The notes: a model not told the origin generated them from the sequence alone. DNA of 64,000 nucleotides from Mycolicibacterium psychrotolerans (GCF_010729305.1 NZ_AP022574.1:4216001-4280000); one strand, 5' to 3'; numbered from the stretch's first letter, positions 19,010 to 27,378 are shown. Made by a program: numbers and translations.

Positions 19010-19705
19010 TCAGTGGTGCGTCAGGGTGCGGTCGCGGCGGCCACGGAACATGTTGCGCAGGCCGCGCCGACGCGGTGCCCGCTGCTGCTGCGGATCGATC
19101 ACCTCGGTGGGTGTTCCGCCCACCGGAGTGGTCGCCGTCGCGGGAGCGGTGTGGGTCACGGGCACCGGACCTGTGTGCGCCGGCGTGTCGACGGCGGCGG
19201 CCCGGCCGACGTATTCGACGTCGCGGACACTGCGCACCGACACCCGGCCCAACGCGAGAGCGCCGAGGAAGATGATCAGCGCACCCAAGCCGTAGAAGTA
19301 GGTCAGGTCCAGCCAGACCCGCTTGGTCTCCTCCGACGCCACCGGGGAGCCGGCATCGCCGAGCCCGAGGGGACCGGCCAGCGCGCGGCCGATCACGAAC
19401 CATGCGCCGGCCGCCACGGTCAGCCACCCACCCAGCATCGCGGTCGCGCGGTTACGGGAGGTCATCAGCAGCAGGCCGCCGATGACGGTGACGACACCGG
19501 GCAACACCTCGAGCCAACCTCGGCCGGTGGTCCAGATCCACGGCTGATCCGGGGTGAAGGCGAAGTCGAAGTTCGGCCCGATGAACGGGATGAGCGCACC
19601 CCAGATCCCGAGCAGAACGAGTAGGAGACCACTCGCCGCGCCGCGGCTGCGGGCGATGGTCATGCGGCCGCCCCGGGGGCGGTCCGCGCGCTGAGATCCG
19701 ATCAT
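19010..19705 (-). CDS. Four-helix membrane protein of unknown function
   Basis: 231 residues with about four predicted membrane helices (ASGLLLVLLGIWGALIPF; LEVLPGVVTVIGGLLLM; LGGWLTVAAGAWFVIGRAL; FYGLGALIIFLGALALG) and a cytoplasmic tail rich in Thr/Pro/Ala ending in a basic block of Arg residues. The ATG at 19705 follows AAGGAGG by five bases, a strong site, so I prefer it over a GTG/ATG eight codons upstream. No known domain is recognised. It lies convergent to car, with three bases between the stops. Confidence 0.7.
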   Translation of the reverse strand: MIGSQRADRPRGGRMTIARSRGAASGLLLVLLGIWGALIPFIGPNFDFAFTPDQPWIWTTGRGWLEVLPGVVTVIGGLLLMTSRNRATAMLGGWLTVAAGAWFVIGRALAGPLGLGDAGSPVASEETKRVWLDLTYFYGLGALIIFLGALALGRVSVRSVRDVEYVGRAAAVDTPAHTGPVPVTHTAPATATTPVGGTPTEVIDPQQQRAPRRRGLRNMFRGRRDRTLTHH

Positions 19706-19769
19706 GATGCCTCCTTGTGACGTGCGCACAGGAGTACCCCGGCGACAGCGGGCGTAATCGACGGCCGGG

Positions 19770-20690
19770 TCACCCGCCCCGGCGCACCGCGTCGACCACC
19801 CGCAGGATGGCGTCTGCCACCGCGGCGGGCTGGTACAGCATCACGTTGTGACCGCTGCCGGGCACGACCTCCGGCGCGGTGCCCAACGCAGCCGCCAGCA
19901 TCTCGTTGGCCGTGTGGACCTGCGCCTGCGTGTAGTTGTCCGGGGTGAGCTGCTCGGGCGGCGGAAACCGGTCGGCGATCAGCACAGCGGCGGGTACCCG
20001 CGGCAACGGCGGAGCGGCGGCGACCTGCGCGAACGACTGCTCCATCAGGACGCCTTCGCTGTCCGGGCCCTTGTCGCGGGAATCGGCGAAGAACGCGGCG
20101 TTCTGCGCGGGAGTGCCCACGCCAGGGAGGAACTCCGAGGTCGGCTCGGCGAACACCAACCCGGCGACGAGGTCCGGGTGCTCGCGGGCCAGGAGGTCCA
20201 GGACGAGCCCGCCGTAGGAGTGCGCCACGAACACCAGCGGCTCGGGCAGGTCCGCGGCCGAGATCAGCGCGACGACGTCGTCGACATCCTGCTGCGCGGT
20301 GTGCGGTTGCGGCACCGCGGTGGAACGGTGCGCGCCGTCCGGGCGGGTGCCGGGCCGGTCGTACGCGCACACCCGGGTCGTGCGGGCCACCGTCGGCTGG
20401 GTGGCCGCGGCACTGGCGACCAGCTGCGCCCGGTCGATGACATCGAAGGACGACGATCGGACCGGGTCGTCGGTGGGGACCACGTAGTTCCACACCTCGG
20501 CGTAGCTGCCCAGGCCGGGAATGACGAACACGGTCGGGCTGCCGTCACCCTGACAGTCCAGGAACAGCGTGCGCCCGCCGCCGATGTCGACCGGACCGGG
20601 CCGGGCGTCGCCGGGATCACCCGAGGCCCGGGCACATCCGGGCATCGAGAGCAGCAGCGCCACCAGCGCGGCGATCCGGCGCCACGTCAC
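19770..20690 (-). CDS. Secreted alpha/beta hydrolase, probable lipoprotein
   Basis: 306 residues beginning with a signal peptide whose SMPGC (Cys19) approximates a lipobox. The fold is alpha/beta hydrolase: oxyanion loop VIPGLGSYAEVW, nucleophile Ser158 in AHSYGG, and a late GSGHNVML that should hold the catalytic His. Likely an esterase or lipase at the cell envelope; the substrate is unknown. Same strand as the DUF1304 and ruv genes upstream but 10 bp from the DUF1304 stop, so it may be part of the ruv transcript. Confidence 0.78.
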   Translation of the reverse strand: MTWRRIAALVALLLSMPGCARASGDPGDARPGPVDIGGGRTLFLDCQGDGSPTVFVIPGLGSYAEVWNYVVPTDDPVRSSSFDVIDRAQLVASAAATQPTVARTTRVCAYDRPGTRPDGAHRSTAVPQPHTAQQDVDDVVALISAADLPEPLVFVAHSYGGLVLDLLAREHPDLVAGLVFAEPTSEFLPGVGTPAQNAAFFADSRDKGPDSEGVLMEQSFAQVAAAPPLPRVPAAVLIADRFPPPEQLTPDNYTQAQVHTANEMLAAALGTAPEVVPGSGHNVMLYQPAAVADAILRVVDAVRRGG

Positions 20691-20700
20691 CTGCGTGACG

Positions 20701-21087
20701 CTACAGCGCCCCGTCCACCACCAGCAGCACTATCGCGATCAGCGGCAAGGTGCCCTGGATGACGGCCGCGCGGGCCTTGTCACGAGCGGCGACGAGCAGC
20801 ACGACGGCCGCTGCCAGCATCGATCCCAGCCCGGCATAGAGCAGGGCCGCGCCGACGGCGTGCGCTCCGAGCGCGGTCGCGACGATGCCCGCGCCCGTCA
20901 CGATCGCCAGAAAAAGGTTGTAGAAGCCCTGGTTGAAGGCCAGCAGGCGGGTGGTCTGGGCCTCCTCCTCCGTGGTGCCGAACACCGCACGGGTGCGCGG
21001 CGACGTCCACGTGAAGGACTCCATCACGAAGATGTAGACGTGCAGCAGCGCGGCCAGCGCGGCGACGATCAGGGAAACGGTGGTCAT
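20701..21087 (-). CDS. DUF1304-type small membrane protein
   Basis: 128 residues, four predicted membrane helices and the conserved stretch HVYIFVMESFTW followed by FNQGFYNLFLAI, typical of DUF1304 proteins. Function is not known. The ATG at 21087 overlaps the ruvB stop as TGATG, indicating coupling with the ruv operon; longer in-frame starts run inside ruvB and are not protein-like. Confidence 0.85.
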   Translation of the reverse strand: MTTVSLIVAALAALLHVYIFVMESFTWTSPRTRAVFGTTEEEAQTTRLLAFNQGFYNLFLAIVTGAGIVATALGAHAVGAALLYAGLGSMLAAAVVLLVAARDKARAAVIQGTLPLIAIVLLVVDGAL

Positions 21088-22157
21088 CACCCGAACAATC
21101 CTTGCTGACCAAGGCCGATGACGCCGCTGGGCGGGGTCATTCCCAGATGCGTCCAGGCCAGGGCCGTCGCCACCCGGCCCCGCGGCGTGCGCGCGATCAT
21201 GCCGGCGCGCACCAGGAACGGCTCGCACACCTCCTCGACCGTGGTGGCCTCTTCTCCCACCGCCACCGCGAGCGTCGACACCCCCACCGGTCCGCCGCCG
21301 AAGCTGCGGGTCAGCGCCGAGAGCACGGCCCGGTCGAGCCGGTCCAGCCCGAGCTCGTCGACGTCGTAGACCTCCAACGCGTACTTGGCGATGTCGCGGG
21401 TGATCACCCCGTCGGCACGGACCTCGGCGTAGTCACGCACCCGGCGGAGCAGCCGGTTGGCGATGCGCGGCGTGCCGCGGGAGCGCCGGGCGATCTCAGC
21501 GCCGGCGTCGGCGCCCAGCTCGATGCCCAGGATGCCTGCCGAGCGGGTCAGCACCCGCTCCAGTTCCGACGGTTCGTAGAAGTCCATGTGCGCGGTGAAG
21601 CCGAACCGGTCCCGCAACGGTCCGGTCAGCGCGCCCGACCGGGTGGTTGCACCGACGAGCGTGAACGGCGCGACCTCCAGAGGAATCGACGTCGCGCCCG
21701 GGCCCTTGCCCACGACGACGTCGACGCGGAAGTCCTCCATCGCGAGGTAGAGCATCTCCTCGGCCGGGCGTGCGATGCGGTGGATCTCGTCGATGAACAA
21801 CACGTCGTGCTCGACGAGATTGGACAGCATCGCGGCCAGATCACCGGCCCGTTCCAGCGCGGGGCCGGACGTCACGCGCAGCGACGAACCGAGCTCGGCC
21901 GCGATGATCATCGCCAGCGACGTCTTGCCCAGCCCCGGCGGACCGGACAGCAGGATGTGGTCGGGCGTGCCTCCGCGGTTCTTGGCGCCCTCGATGACGA
22001 GCTGGAGCTGCTCGCGCACGCGGGGCTGGCCGATGAACTCCCCCAGCGACCGCGGCCGCAGGCTGGCGTCGATGTCGCCTTCGCCGACAGTCAGCGCCGC
22101 CGAAACCTCGCGCTCGGCGGACACCTCCGGGGGTTCGTCGTTTTCGAAGCGGCCCAT
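21087..22157 (-). CDS. ruvB: Holliday junction branch-migration helicase RuvB
   Basis: AAA+ motor that drives branch migration of Holliday junctions with RuvA. 356 residues: Walker A GPPGLGKTS, Walker B FIDEIHR, sensor 1 ATTRSG, arginine finger region GPLRDRFG and a C-terminal winged helix (SFGGGPVGVSTLA...GRVATALAW). ATG 22157 overlaps the ruvA stop; a GTG one codon earlier would make a GTGA overlap. Part of ruvC-ruvA-ruvB. Confidence 0.97.
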   Translation of the reverse strand: MGRFENDEPPEVSAEREVSAALTVGEGDIDASLRPRSLGEFIGQPRVREQLQLVIEGAKNRGGTPDHILLSGPPGLGKTSLAMIIAAELGSSLRVTSGPALERAGDLAAMLSNLVEHDVLFIDEIHRIARPAEEMLYLAMEDFRVDVVVGKGPGATSIPLEVAPFTLVGATTRSGALTGPLRDRFGFTAHMDFYEPSELERVLTRSAGILGIELGADAGAEIARRSRGTPRIANRLLRRVRDYAEVRADGVITRDIAKYALEVYDVDELGLDRLDRAVLSALTRSFGGGPVGVSTLAVAVGEEATTVEEVCEPFLVRAGMIARTPRGRVATALAWTHLGMTPPSGVIGLGQQGLFG

Positions 22158-22744
22158 CACTTCTTCCCCAGCATCGACAGCGCCGACCGCAGCGCACCGG
22201 AGGTCGTCGCCTCCGGATCGTTGGCGAGCACCTTGTCGGTGGCCTCCTCGGCCTGCTTCTGCGCGAACCCGAGGCCGACGAGCGCTTCGACCACCGGTCC
22301 GCGGATGCCGTATCCGCCGACCGCCGCGGTGCCCGCCGTCGGAGACGTACCGACCTTGTCACGCAGCGTCAGCACCAGCAGCTCGGCAGTCTTCTTGCCC
22401 ACCTTCGGGATTCGCGTCAACGCGGTGACGTCACCGTCGCCGATCGCCGCCCGCAGGGTGGGCCCGTCGTACATGGCCAGCGCACCGAGCGCAATGCTCG
22501 GCCCGATCCCGGACACCCCGAGCAGGGTCAGGAACAGGTTCCGCGCGTCGGAGTCGGCGAACCCGTAGAGCGTCTGGGAGTCCTCCCGCACGATCATCGC
22601 GGTGATGAGCCGCGCCTCAGCGCCGCGTCGCAGGGTGGCCAGCGTCGCCGGGGTGGCCATCACCTTGTAGCCGACACCGGCGGCCTCGATCACCACGTGG
22701 TCCAGGGCAATGTCGAGCACCTCCCCGCGCACCGAGGCGATCAC
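22157..22744 (-). CDS. ruvA: Holliday junction DNA-binding subunit RuvA
   Basis: 195 residues: N-terminal OB fold (IASVRGEVLDIALDHVVIEAAGVGYKV), two helix-hairpin-helix motifs (LLGVSGIGPSIAL and LTRIPKVGKKTAELLVL) and the C-terminal RuvB-binding three-helix domain (VVEALVGLGFAQKQAEEA). Tetramers clamp the junction and load RuvB rings. GTG start at 22744 overlaps the ruvC stop as GTGA. Confidence 0.96.
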   Translation of the reverse strand: MIASVRGEVLDIALDHVVIEAAGVGYKVMATPATLATLRRGAEARLITAMIVREDSQTLYGFADSDARNLFLTLLGVSGIGPSIALGALAMYDGPTLRAAIGDGDVTALTRIPKVGKKTAELLVLTLRDKVGTSPTAGTAAVGGYGIRGPVVEALVGLGFAQKQAEEATDKVLANDPEATTSGALRSALSMLGKK

Positions 22745-23313
22745 CGCGCGCTCCGCGACATCTTGGCGGCCTTCAGGGTGGCCTGGTACTTGCGGCGCTG
22801 TTCGGCCGCCATCTCCTCGGCGGCGGCCATGCGGGCGATCATCGGCGCGCGCCAGCAGTGGCAGATCGCAAGGGCCAGCGCGTCGGCGGCATCGGCGGGT
22901 GTCGGTTTCTGTTGCAGCGCAAGGATTCTCGTGACCATCTCGGTGACCTGGGCTTTGTCGGCGCGACCGTTCCCGGTGACGGCCGCCTTCACCTCGCTGG
23001 GCGTGTGGAAGTGCACGTCGATGTCGCGGCGGGCTGCGGCGAGCGCGATCACCCCGCCGGCCTGCGCGGTGCCCATCGCGGTATTGGCGTTCTGATTGGA
23101 GAACACCCGCTCGATCGCGATGACGTCGGGCATGTGGGTGTCCAACCAGTGTTCGACGGCATCGCTGATCGCGAGCAGCCGATGGGCCAACGGGTGCTCG
23201 GCCGGTGTGCGCACCACGTCGACGTCGAGGGCGATGACCTGGCGGCCGCGGCCACTCTGGATGACCGACAACCCGCACCGGGTCAGCCCGGGGTCGACTC
23301 CCATCACCCGCAC
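22741..23313 (-). CDS. ruvC: Crossover junction endodeoxyribonuclease RuvC
   Basis: 190-residue RNase H-fold nuclease that cuts Holliday junctions symmetrically. The first catalytic Asp is Asp7 in MGVDPGLTRCGL; the others lie in IAIERVFSNQN (Glu) and DAADALALAICH (two Asp). First gene of the ruv operon; preceded by a 98-bp gap from a thioredoxin-like gene. Confidence 0.96.
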   Translation of the reverse strand: MRVMGVDPGLTRCGLSVIQSGRGRQVIALDVDVVRTPAEHPLAHRLLAISDAVEHWLDTHMPDVIAIERVFSNQNANTAMGTAQAGGVIALAAARRDIDVHFHTPSEVKAAVTGNGRADKAQVTEMVTRILALQQKPTPADAADALALAICHCWRAPMIARMAAAEEMAAEQRRKYQATLKAAKMSRSAR

Positions 23314-23411
23314 GCCAGCCTCCTACAGAACATTTGTTCGAGAGCTTAGCTTCTGCCGCCGGCCTCACCTGGTAGAGACACGCCTGCGGTTGCGCGCACC
23401 AGAGGGACGGG

Positions 23412-23648
23412 TCAGCGTGCGGAAAGCAGTTCGGCGAGGTCACCGACGGTGGGCACCTTGCCGGCCACCACCACATCCTCGTCGACGACCAGGCCCGGAG
23501 TTCTCATCACGCCGTACCGCGCGATCTCGGCGTAGTCAGTGACGACCGAGATCTCGGCGTCCCGACCCAGTCGGCTGAGCGCCTGCCGCGTGCGCTCCTC
23601 GAGGGTGTGACAGTTGCGACAACCTGGTCCGAGGATCTTGATGATCAT
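23412..23648 (-). CDS. Small thioredoxin-fold redox protein (GPGCRNC)
   Basis: 78 residues starting MIIKILGPGCRNCHTLE, the glutaredoxin-like CxxC family often called redox-active disulfide protein (MTH895/TM0996 type). A cis-proline sits in VMRTPGLVVDEDVV. Cytoplasmic, no signal. It is 31 bp downstream of the permease gene, a pairing that recurs in many genomes and suggests that it delivers electrons or a bound ion/thiol compound to or from the permease. Confidence 0.85.
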   Translation of the reverse strand: MIIKILGPGCRNCHTLEERTRQALSRLGRDAEISVVTDYAEIARYGVMRTPGLVVDEDVVVAGKVPTVGDLAELLSAR

Positions 23649-23679
23649 GGCGATTCCGTTCCGCGGTGGTGGCTGGGCG

Positions 23680-24771
23680 TCAGGTGACGACGTTGAACAG
23701 GACTCCGATGACCATGATTCCGGCGGTCACCGTACCGAAGAAGATCGCGAGCAGGGGCGGCTTCAGCACCCGGCGCAACATCACGGCCTGCGGGATGGAC
23801 AACGCGATCGTGCTCATCGTGAACGCCATCACCGTGCCCAGCGACATGCCCTTGGCCCACAGCGCCTCCGCGATCGGGACGACACCGGCACCGTTGACAT
23901 AGAGGGGCACGCCGGCCAACGTCGCCACCACGACCGCGAAGGGATTACCCGGCCCGGCGAAGCGCACGAAGAAATCTGCCGGCACCCATCCGTGGATCAC
24001 GGCTCCGATGCCCACGCCGAGCAGGACCCACAACCACACGCTGCGCAGTATGTCCCGCGTCTCGCCGACCGCGGCGCCGACGCGTTCGGCGAGCGAGGGC
24101 ACATGACCGTCGGCGCGTAACGCCGCCACCTTCGTGGCGAACACCGTCTCCTCGACCCATCGACTGAGGTCGAACCGCGAGAGTATCCAGCCGATGACGA
24201 AGGAGAGGACACCGCCGGCAGCCACGTACCAGGCTGCGATCTCCCAGCCGAACTGGTCGCCGATCATGATCGCCGCTATCTCGCTGATCAACGGCGACGA
24301 CACGAGGAAGGTCAGCGTGATCGACAGCGGGATACCGGCAGCGACGAACCCGATGAACAGCGGAATGGAACTGCAGGAGCAGAACGGTGTCACAGCGCCG
24401 AGCACGACCGCCAGGACCAACCCCACGAACAGGCCACGTCCCTGTAGATAGTCCCTGGCCTTGTCCAGATCCAGGCTCGCGCGCAGCATCCCGACCACGA
24501 ACATCAAGCCGGTCAAGAGCAGCAGGATCTTCACGGTGTCGTAGAGGAAGAAGTGCACCGCCCCGACAGCGCGGACGTGACGATCCAGGCCCAGCCAGCC
24601 CAGCAGGGCATCCCAGATGTACTCGTTGACGGCATAGGCGCCGACCCAGACGACCGCCGCGAGCAGGACGAGCCCCAGCGTCCGGGCGAGTTCCTGCGAA
24701 CGCGTCGGCGGCTTCCGTGGAGACCCACCCCACGTCACGGTCGAAGCACGCCGAGGTCGGAGATACTCCAT
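23680..24771 (-). CDS. DUF318/ArsP-type permease
   Basis: 363 residues with eight or so membrane helices and the family signature GAVTPFCSCSSIPLFIG in a central helix pair, mirrored by LYVNGAGVVPIAEAL later. Members export organoarsenicals (ArsP) or have unknown substrates; here no arsR, arsenate reductase or arsenic methyltransferase is nearby, so arsenic is not supported by context. GAAGG seven bases before the ATG. A TetR gene lies upstream on the same strand (69 bp) but its operator faces the other way. Confidence 0.85.
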   Translation of the reverse strand: MEYLRPRRASTVTWGGSPRKPPTRSQELARTLGLVLLAAVVWVGAYAVNEYIWDALLGWLGLDRHVRAVGAVHFFLYDTVKILLLLTGLMFVVGMLRASLDLDKARDYLQGRGLFVGLVLAVVLGAVTPFCSCSSIPLFIGFVAAGIPLSITLTFLVSSPLISEIAAIMIGDQFGWEIAAWYVAAGGVLSFVIGWILSRFDLSRWVEETVFATKVAALRADGHVPSLAERVGAAVGETRDILRSVWLWVLLGVGIGAVIHGWVPADFFVRFAGPGNPFAVVVATLAGVPLYVNGAGVVPIAEALWAKGMSLGTVMAFTMSTIALSIPQAVMLRRVLKPPLLAIFFGTVTAGIMVIGVLFNVVT

Positions 24772-24840
24772 GGTTCGACCTTCGACCGTCCAGCGCGCCG
24801 TACGTAGGGTCGATCGTCCCCTCGTGCGGCGCGACCGGCC

Positions 24841-25434
24841 CTAACGGACGCGCTCCCGCACCGCCAGTATCGTCCCGCGATACTGCGGCGCGAGCACCCG
24901 TCCCGCCGCCCGCAGCGGCTCGACCGAGCGCAGCGTTCGGGCCATCACGAAGGCTCCTTCCAGACCGCCGATCACCGCCGTGGTGAGGTCACGGGCCTGG
25001 CCTTCGTCCACGCCGCGCGCGACGAAATAGGCGGTGCCGCCGGTGATCCAGCCGTCGAAGATCTCGCCGGCGGTCTGCCGGAGTTCCTCGACGGTGTCGG
25101 CCACCTCGGCCGCCACGCTGGCGACCGGGCACATGTTGACCAGTCCCGAGGCCGCCATGTCGTCGGCGGCCTGATCGAAGACCGCCTGGACCGCCTCGCC
25201 CAGGTCGGTGTGCGCATCGACGACGGCCGGGATCAGCAGGCCGTACGCGGCGCCGGCATTGGCGAGTGCCTCCCGGGCGATCTGGACCTTGCCCCCGCGG
25301 AAGTGGTGGTAGAGCGAGCCGATCGGCGCCCCCGACGCATCGGCGATGTCCTTCATGGCCACTCCGGCGTAGCCGCGCCGGCGCATCAGCTCCGCGGCGG
25401 CGGTGAGGATGGATTCTCGAGTCGACCTTGCCAT
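24841..25434 (-). CDS. TetR-family transcriptional repressor
   Basis: 197 residues with the N-terminal HTH (SILTAAAELMRRRGYAGVAMKDIADASGAPIGSLYHHFRGG) and a C-terminal ligand domain of the TetR_C type seen in LmrA/YxaF-like proteins. ATG 25434 is preceded by AGGAGG at five bases; GTG 25440 is a longer alternative. It is divergent from an alpha/beta hydrolase gene; the palindrome at 25470-25487 between them is the likely autoregulatory operator. The hydrolase is the probable target, and its substrate or product the ligand. Confidence 0.88.
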   Translation of the reverse strand: MARSTRESILTAAAELMRRRGYAGVAMKDIADASGAPIGSLYHHFRGGKVQIAREALANAGAAYGLLIPAVVDAHTDLGEAVQAVFDQAADDMAASGLVNMCPVASVAAEVADTVEELRQTAGEIFDGWITGGTAYFVARGVDEGQARDLTTAVIGGLEGAFVMARTLRSVEPLRAAGRVLAPQYRGTILAVRERVR

Positions 25435-25455
25435 GGGCACCTCCTCGGTGTCACG

Positions 25456-25487
25456 CTAGAGCATACGTTCTAGAATCGTCATTCTAG
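25456..25487. promoter_or_regulatory. TetR-type operator, divergent promoter
   Basis: CTAGAAT-CGTC-ATTCTAG at 25470-25487 is a perfect 7-bp-arm palindrome, and CTAGA (25456-25460) plus TTCTAG extends it leftwards. It lies 11 bp before the hydrolase ATG and 36 bp before the TetR ATG, where a repressor would block both. Assignment to the adjacent TetR is inferred. Confidence 0.65.
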
Positions 25488-25497
25488 TGGAGGGCAC

Positions 25498-26343
25498 ATG
25501 AAGTCAGTCGAGATCGCCGCCGGGACCGTGCAGTACCGGGAGGAGGGCGATCCAGCCGGACCGCCGGTGGTGCTGCTGCACGGACTGCTGATGAACGACG
25601 CGCAGTGGGATCCGGCGCTGCCGCATCTTCCAGGCGGTTACCGCTACCTGCTGCCGGTGCTGCCGATGGGCGGGCACCGCGTTCCGATGCGCCCGGACGC
25701 CGACCTGACGCTGCCGGGGATGGTCGGCATCGTCGCCGATGTCCTCGACGCGCTGGACCTGACCGACGTCACCCTCGTCGTCACGGACTGGGGCGGCCCG
25801 CTGTTCTTGACCGACGCCGGCCGCGACAAGCGGGTGTCGCGTCTGGTGATCTGCCCGTCGGAGGCGTTCGACAACTTCCCGCCCGGCCTGCCCGGCAAGA
25901 TCGCGTGGCTGGCCGGCCGTAGCACCGCCACGGTGTGGCTGGCGATGCGCCAACTGCGGGTCGGTCGGCTGCGCCGGCAGCGACTGATGTTCGGGATGAT
26001 GGCCAAACACCCCGTGCCGCAGGCGGTCGTCGAGCAATGGGTGGCCGCCGGCCTGGCCGACCGGGCGGTTCGCCGTGACCTGGTCAAGTACTGCCGCACC
26101 CGGTTCGACAAGGCCGACCTGATCCGCGCGACGCAGCGGCTCGCGGAGTTCGACGGGCCGGCACTGGTGCTGTGGTCGGACAATCCGGTGATGCCGGCCG
26201 ACCACGGACACCGCCTCGTCGAACTGCTGCCGCACGGCCGCCTCGCGATGATCGACGACGCCTACGTGCTGGTCATGCTGGACCAACCGGAGCGCACCGC
26301 CGCGGCGATCGGCGAGTTCCTGGGCGTCACCGCGGCCCGGTGA
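25498..26343 (+). CDS. Alpha/beta hydrolase with Asp nucleophile (dehalogenase/epoxide hydrolase-like)
   Basis: 281 residues. The nucleophile elbow VVTDWGGP places Asp97 where esterases have Ser, as in haloalkane dehalogenases and epoxide hydrolases; the oxyanion loop is VLLHGLLMND. In the C-terminal part the usual histidine region reads MIDDAYVLVMLDQPER, with no His at the expected place, so the standard triad is incomplete. Either chemistry differs or the protein is not a classical dehalogenase. GGAGGGC precedes the ATG. Controlled in all likelihood by the divergent TetR. Confidence 0.8.
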   Translation: MKSVEIAAGTVQYREEGDPAGPPVVLLHGLLMNDAQWDPALPHLPGGYRYLLPVLPMGGHRVPMRPDADLTLPGMVGIVADVLDALDLTDVTLVVTDWGGPLFLTDAGRDKRVSRLVICPSEAFDNFPPGLPGKIAWLAGRSTATVWLAMRQLRVGRLRRQRLMFGMMAKHPVPQAVVEQWVAAGLADRAVRRDLVKYCRTRFDKADLIRATQRLAEFDGPALVLWSDNPVMPADHGHRLVELLPHGRLAMIDDAYVLVMLDQPERTAAAIGEFLGVTAAR

Positions 26344-26370
26344 CGGCGGCTTTCACCTCCGCCGCGAGAT

Positions 26371-26389
26371 ACTGAACGTCGCGTTCAGT
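26371..26389. promoter_or_regulatory. TetR-type operator in front of the second TetR gene
   Basis: ACTGAACG-TCG-CGTTCAGT, a perfect inverted repeat with 8-bp arms, lies 24 bp upstream of the TetR ATG. The same ACTGAACG arm recurs at 27073-27094 behind the gene, so both sites probably bind the same repressor. Confidence 0.72.
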
Positions 26390-26412
26390 GCACGACCAGC
26401 GGAGGCACGCCG

Positions 26413-27018
26413 ATGACGAAGACCACGGGCCCGGATCAAGGGCCCGCCCGGGTGGGTCGCCCCCGCAGTGAGCAGTCGCGGTCGGAGGTGCTGCGCGCGG
26501 CTTCGGAACTGATGCGGGAGGTCGGTCTGCGCGCGATGACGACCGATGAGATCGCCGCCCGCAGCGGCGTGGGGAAAGCCACCATCTACAAGTGGTGGCC
26601 CAACAAGTACGCCGTCGCCGTCGAGGCGTTCCTCTCGGCGATGGACACGGCCGCCGGAGACCCCGACACCGGGTCGGCGGAGCGGGATTTCCGCCTCGCA
26701 CTGCGCGGCATCATGCAGTTCTACCGGGGTCCGAGCGGGCGGGTCTTCGCTCAACTGATCGGTGAGGCGCAGCACCACTCCGGCATTGCCACCGAGTTGC
26801 GCGACCATCTCATGCAGTCCCGGCGCCAGGTGGGCCGCGCGATCTGGGACCGCGGCGTCGCCCGCGGCGAGCTTCGCACCGATGTCGACCGAGAGATCGC
26901 GGTCGACCTCATCTTCGGTCCGGCGATGTACCGGCTCTTGGCCACCGATGCGCCGCTGGACACGGCGACAGCCGACGCGATCGTCGCGGCGGCGATGCGG
27001 GGGCTCGCCGCCGTGTGA
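26413..27018 (+). CDS. TetR-family transcriptional repressor
   Basis: 201 residues; HTH at about 22-66 (SEVLRAASELMREVGLRAMTTDEIAARSGVGKATIYKWWPNK), then a helical ligand/dimer domain (FRLALRGIMQFYRGPSGRVFAQLIGEAQ) of the AcrR/TetR_C_11-like kind. Operators sharing the arm ACTGAACG sit upstream of this gene and upstream of the next one, so it should repress itself and the small exported protein. GGAGG nine bases before the ATG. Ligand unknown. Confidence 0.9.
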   Translation: MTKTTGPDQGPARVGRPRSEQSRSEVLRAASELMREVGLRAMTTDEIAARSGVGKATIYKWWPNKYAVAVEAFLSAMDTAAGDPDTGSAERDFRLALRGIMQFYRGPSGRVFAQLIGEAQHHSGIATELRDHLMQSRRQVGRAIWDRGVARGELRTDVDREIAVDLIFGPAMYRLLATDAPLDTATADAIVAAAMRGLAAV

Positions 27019-27072
27019 TCGGCATCATGGCTCGTCCGGGAAGAGGTCGGGAGGTACGAACGCTTCATCTAA

Positions 27073-27094
27073 CGAAACTGAACGTTCAGTTTCG
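27073..27094. promoter_or_regulatory. Perfect 22-bp palindromic operator before the small exported protein
   Basis: The arm CGAAACTGAAC (27073-27083) is followed directly by its exact reverse complement (27084-27094). The core ACTGAAC/GTTCAGT is shared with the operator at 26371-26389, but the half-sites are five bases closer. It ends nine bases before the first ATG of the next gene, so a bound repressor would block transcription. Confidence 0.75.
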
Positions 27095-27102
27095 ATAGGA
27101 GA

Positions 27103-27363
27103 ATGACGAAAATGCACCGTCCACTCATCGCACCACTGGTCGCGGCCGGAGTTGCCGCAGCGATCTTCTCGGCCCCGACCGCGCTGGCCGCCGACGGGAG
27201 CAGCAACTGCACGTACTCCGGCGACGGCAGCAGCCTGTGCCAGTCGCCCGGCAACGCACAGCTCGCGACCGCTCCACCCGATGTGCCGTACCAGCCGTGG
27301 AGCTACTACCCGTACGGCGGAAACCTCATCGTGCTCGGCGGCCACCCGCACCACGGGCGGTGA
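27103..27363 (+). CDS. Small secreted protein of unknown function
   Basis: 86 residues with a Sec signal peptide (LIAPLVAAGVAAAIFSAPTALA, cleavage expected before ADGSS). The mature part is about 55 residues, with two cysteines ten residues apart (CTYSGDGSSLC) that could form a disulfide, an aromatic Pro/Tyr-rich stretch (YQPWSYYPYGGN) and a His-rich end (GGHPHHGR) that might bind metal. ATG 27103 is only one base after GGAG; ATG 27112 at a ten-base spacing is an equally possible start. Probably controlled by the preceding TetR. Confidence 0.75.
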   Translation: MTKMHRPLIAPLVAAGVAAAIFSAPTALAADGSSNCTYSGDGSSLCQSPGNAQLATAPPDVPYQPWSYYPYGGNLIVLGGHPHHGR

Positions 27364-27378
27364 CCACCGCCCGGCGCA

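Noticed and set aside
24772..24840. ArsR-type operator or regulator for the permease
   Set aside because: No ArsR gene and no convincing palindrome in the 69-bp gap.
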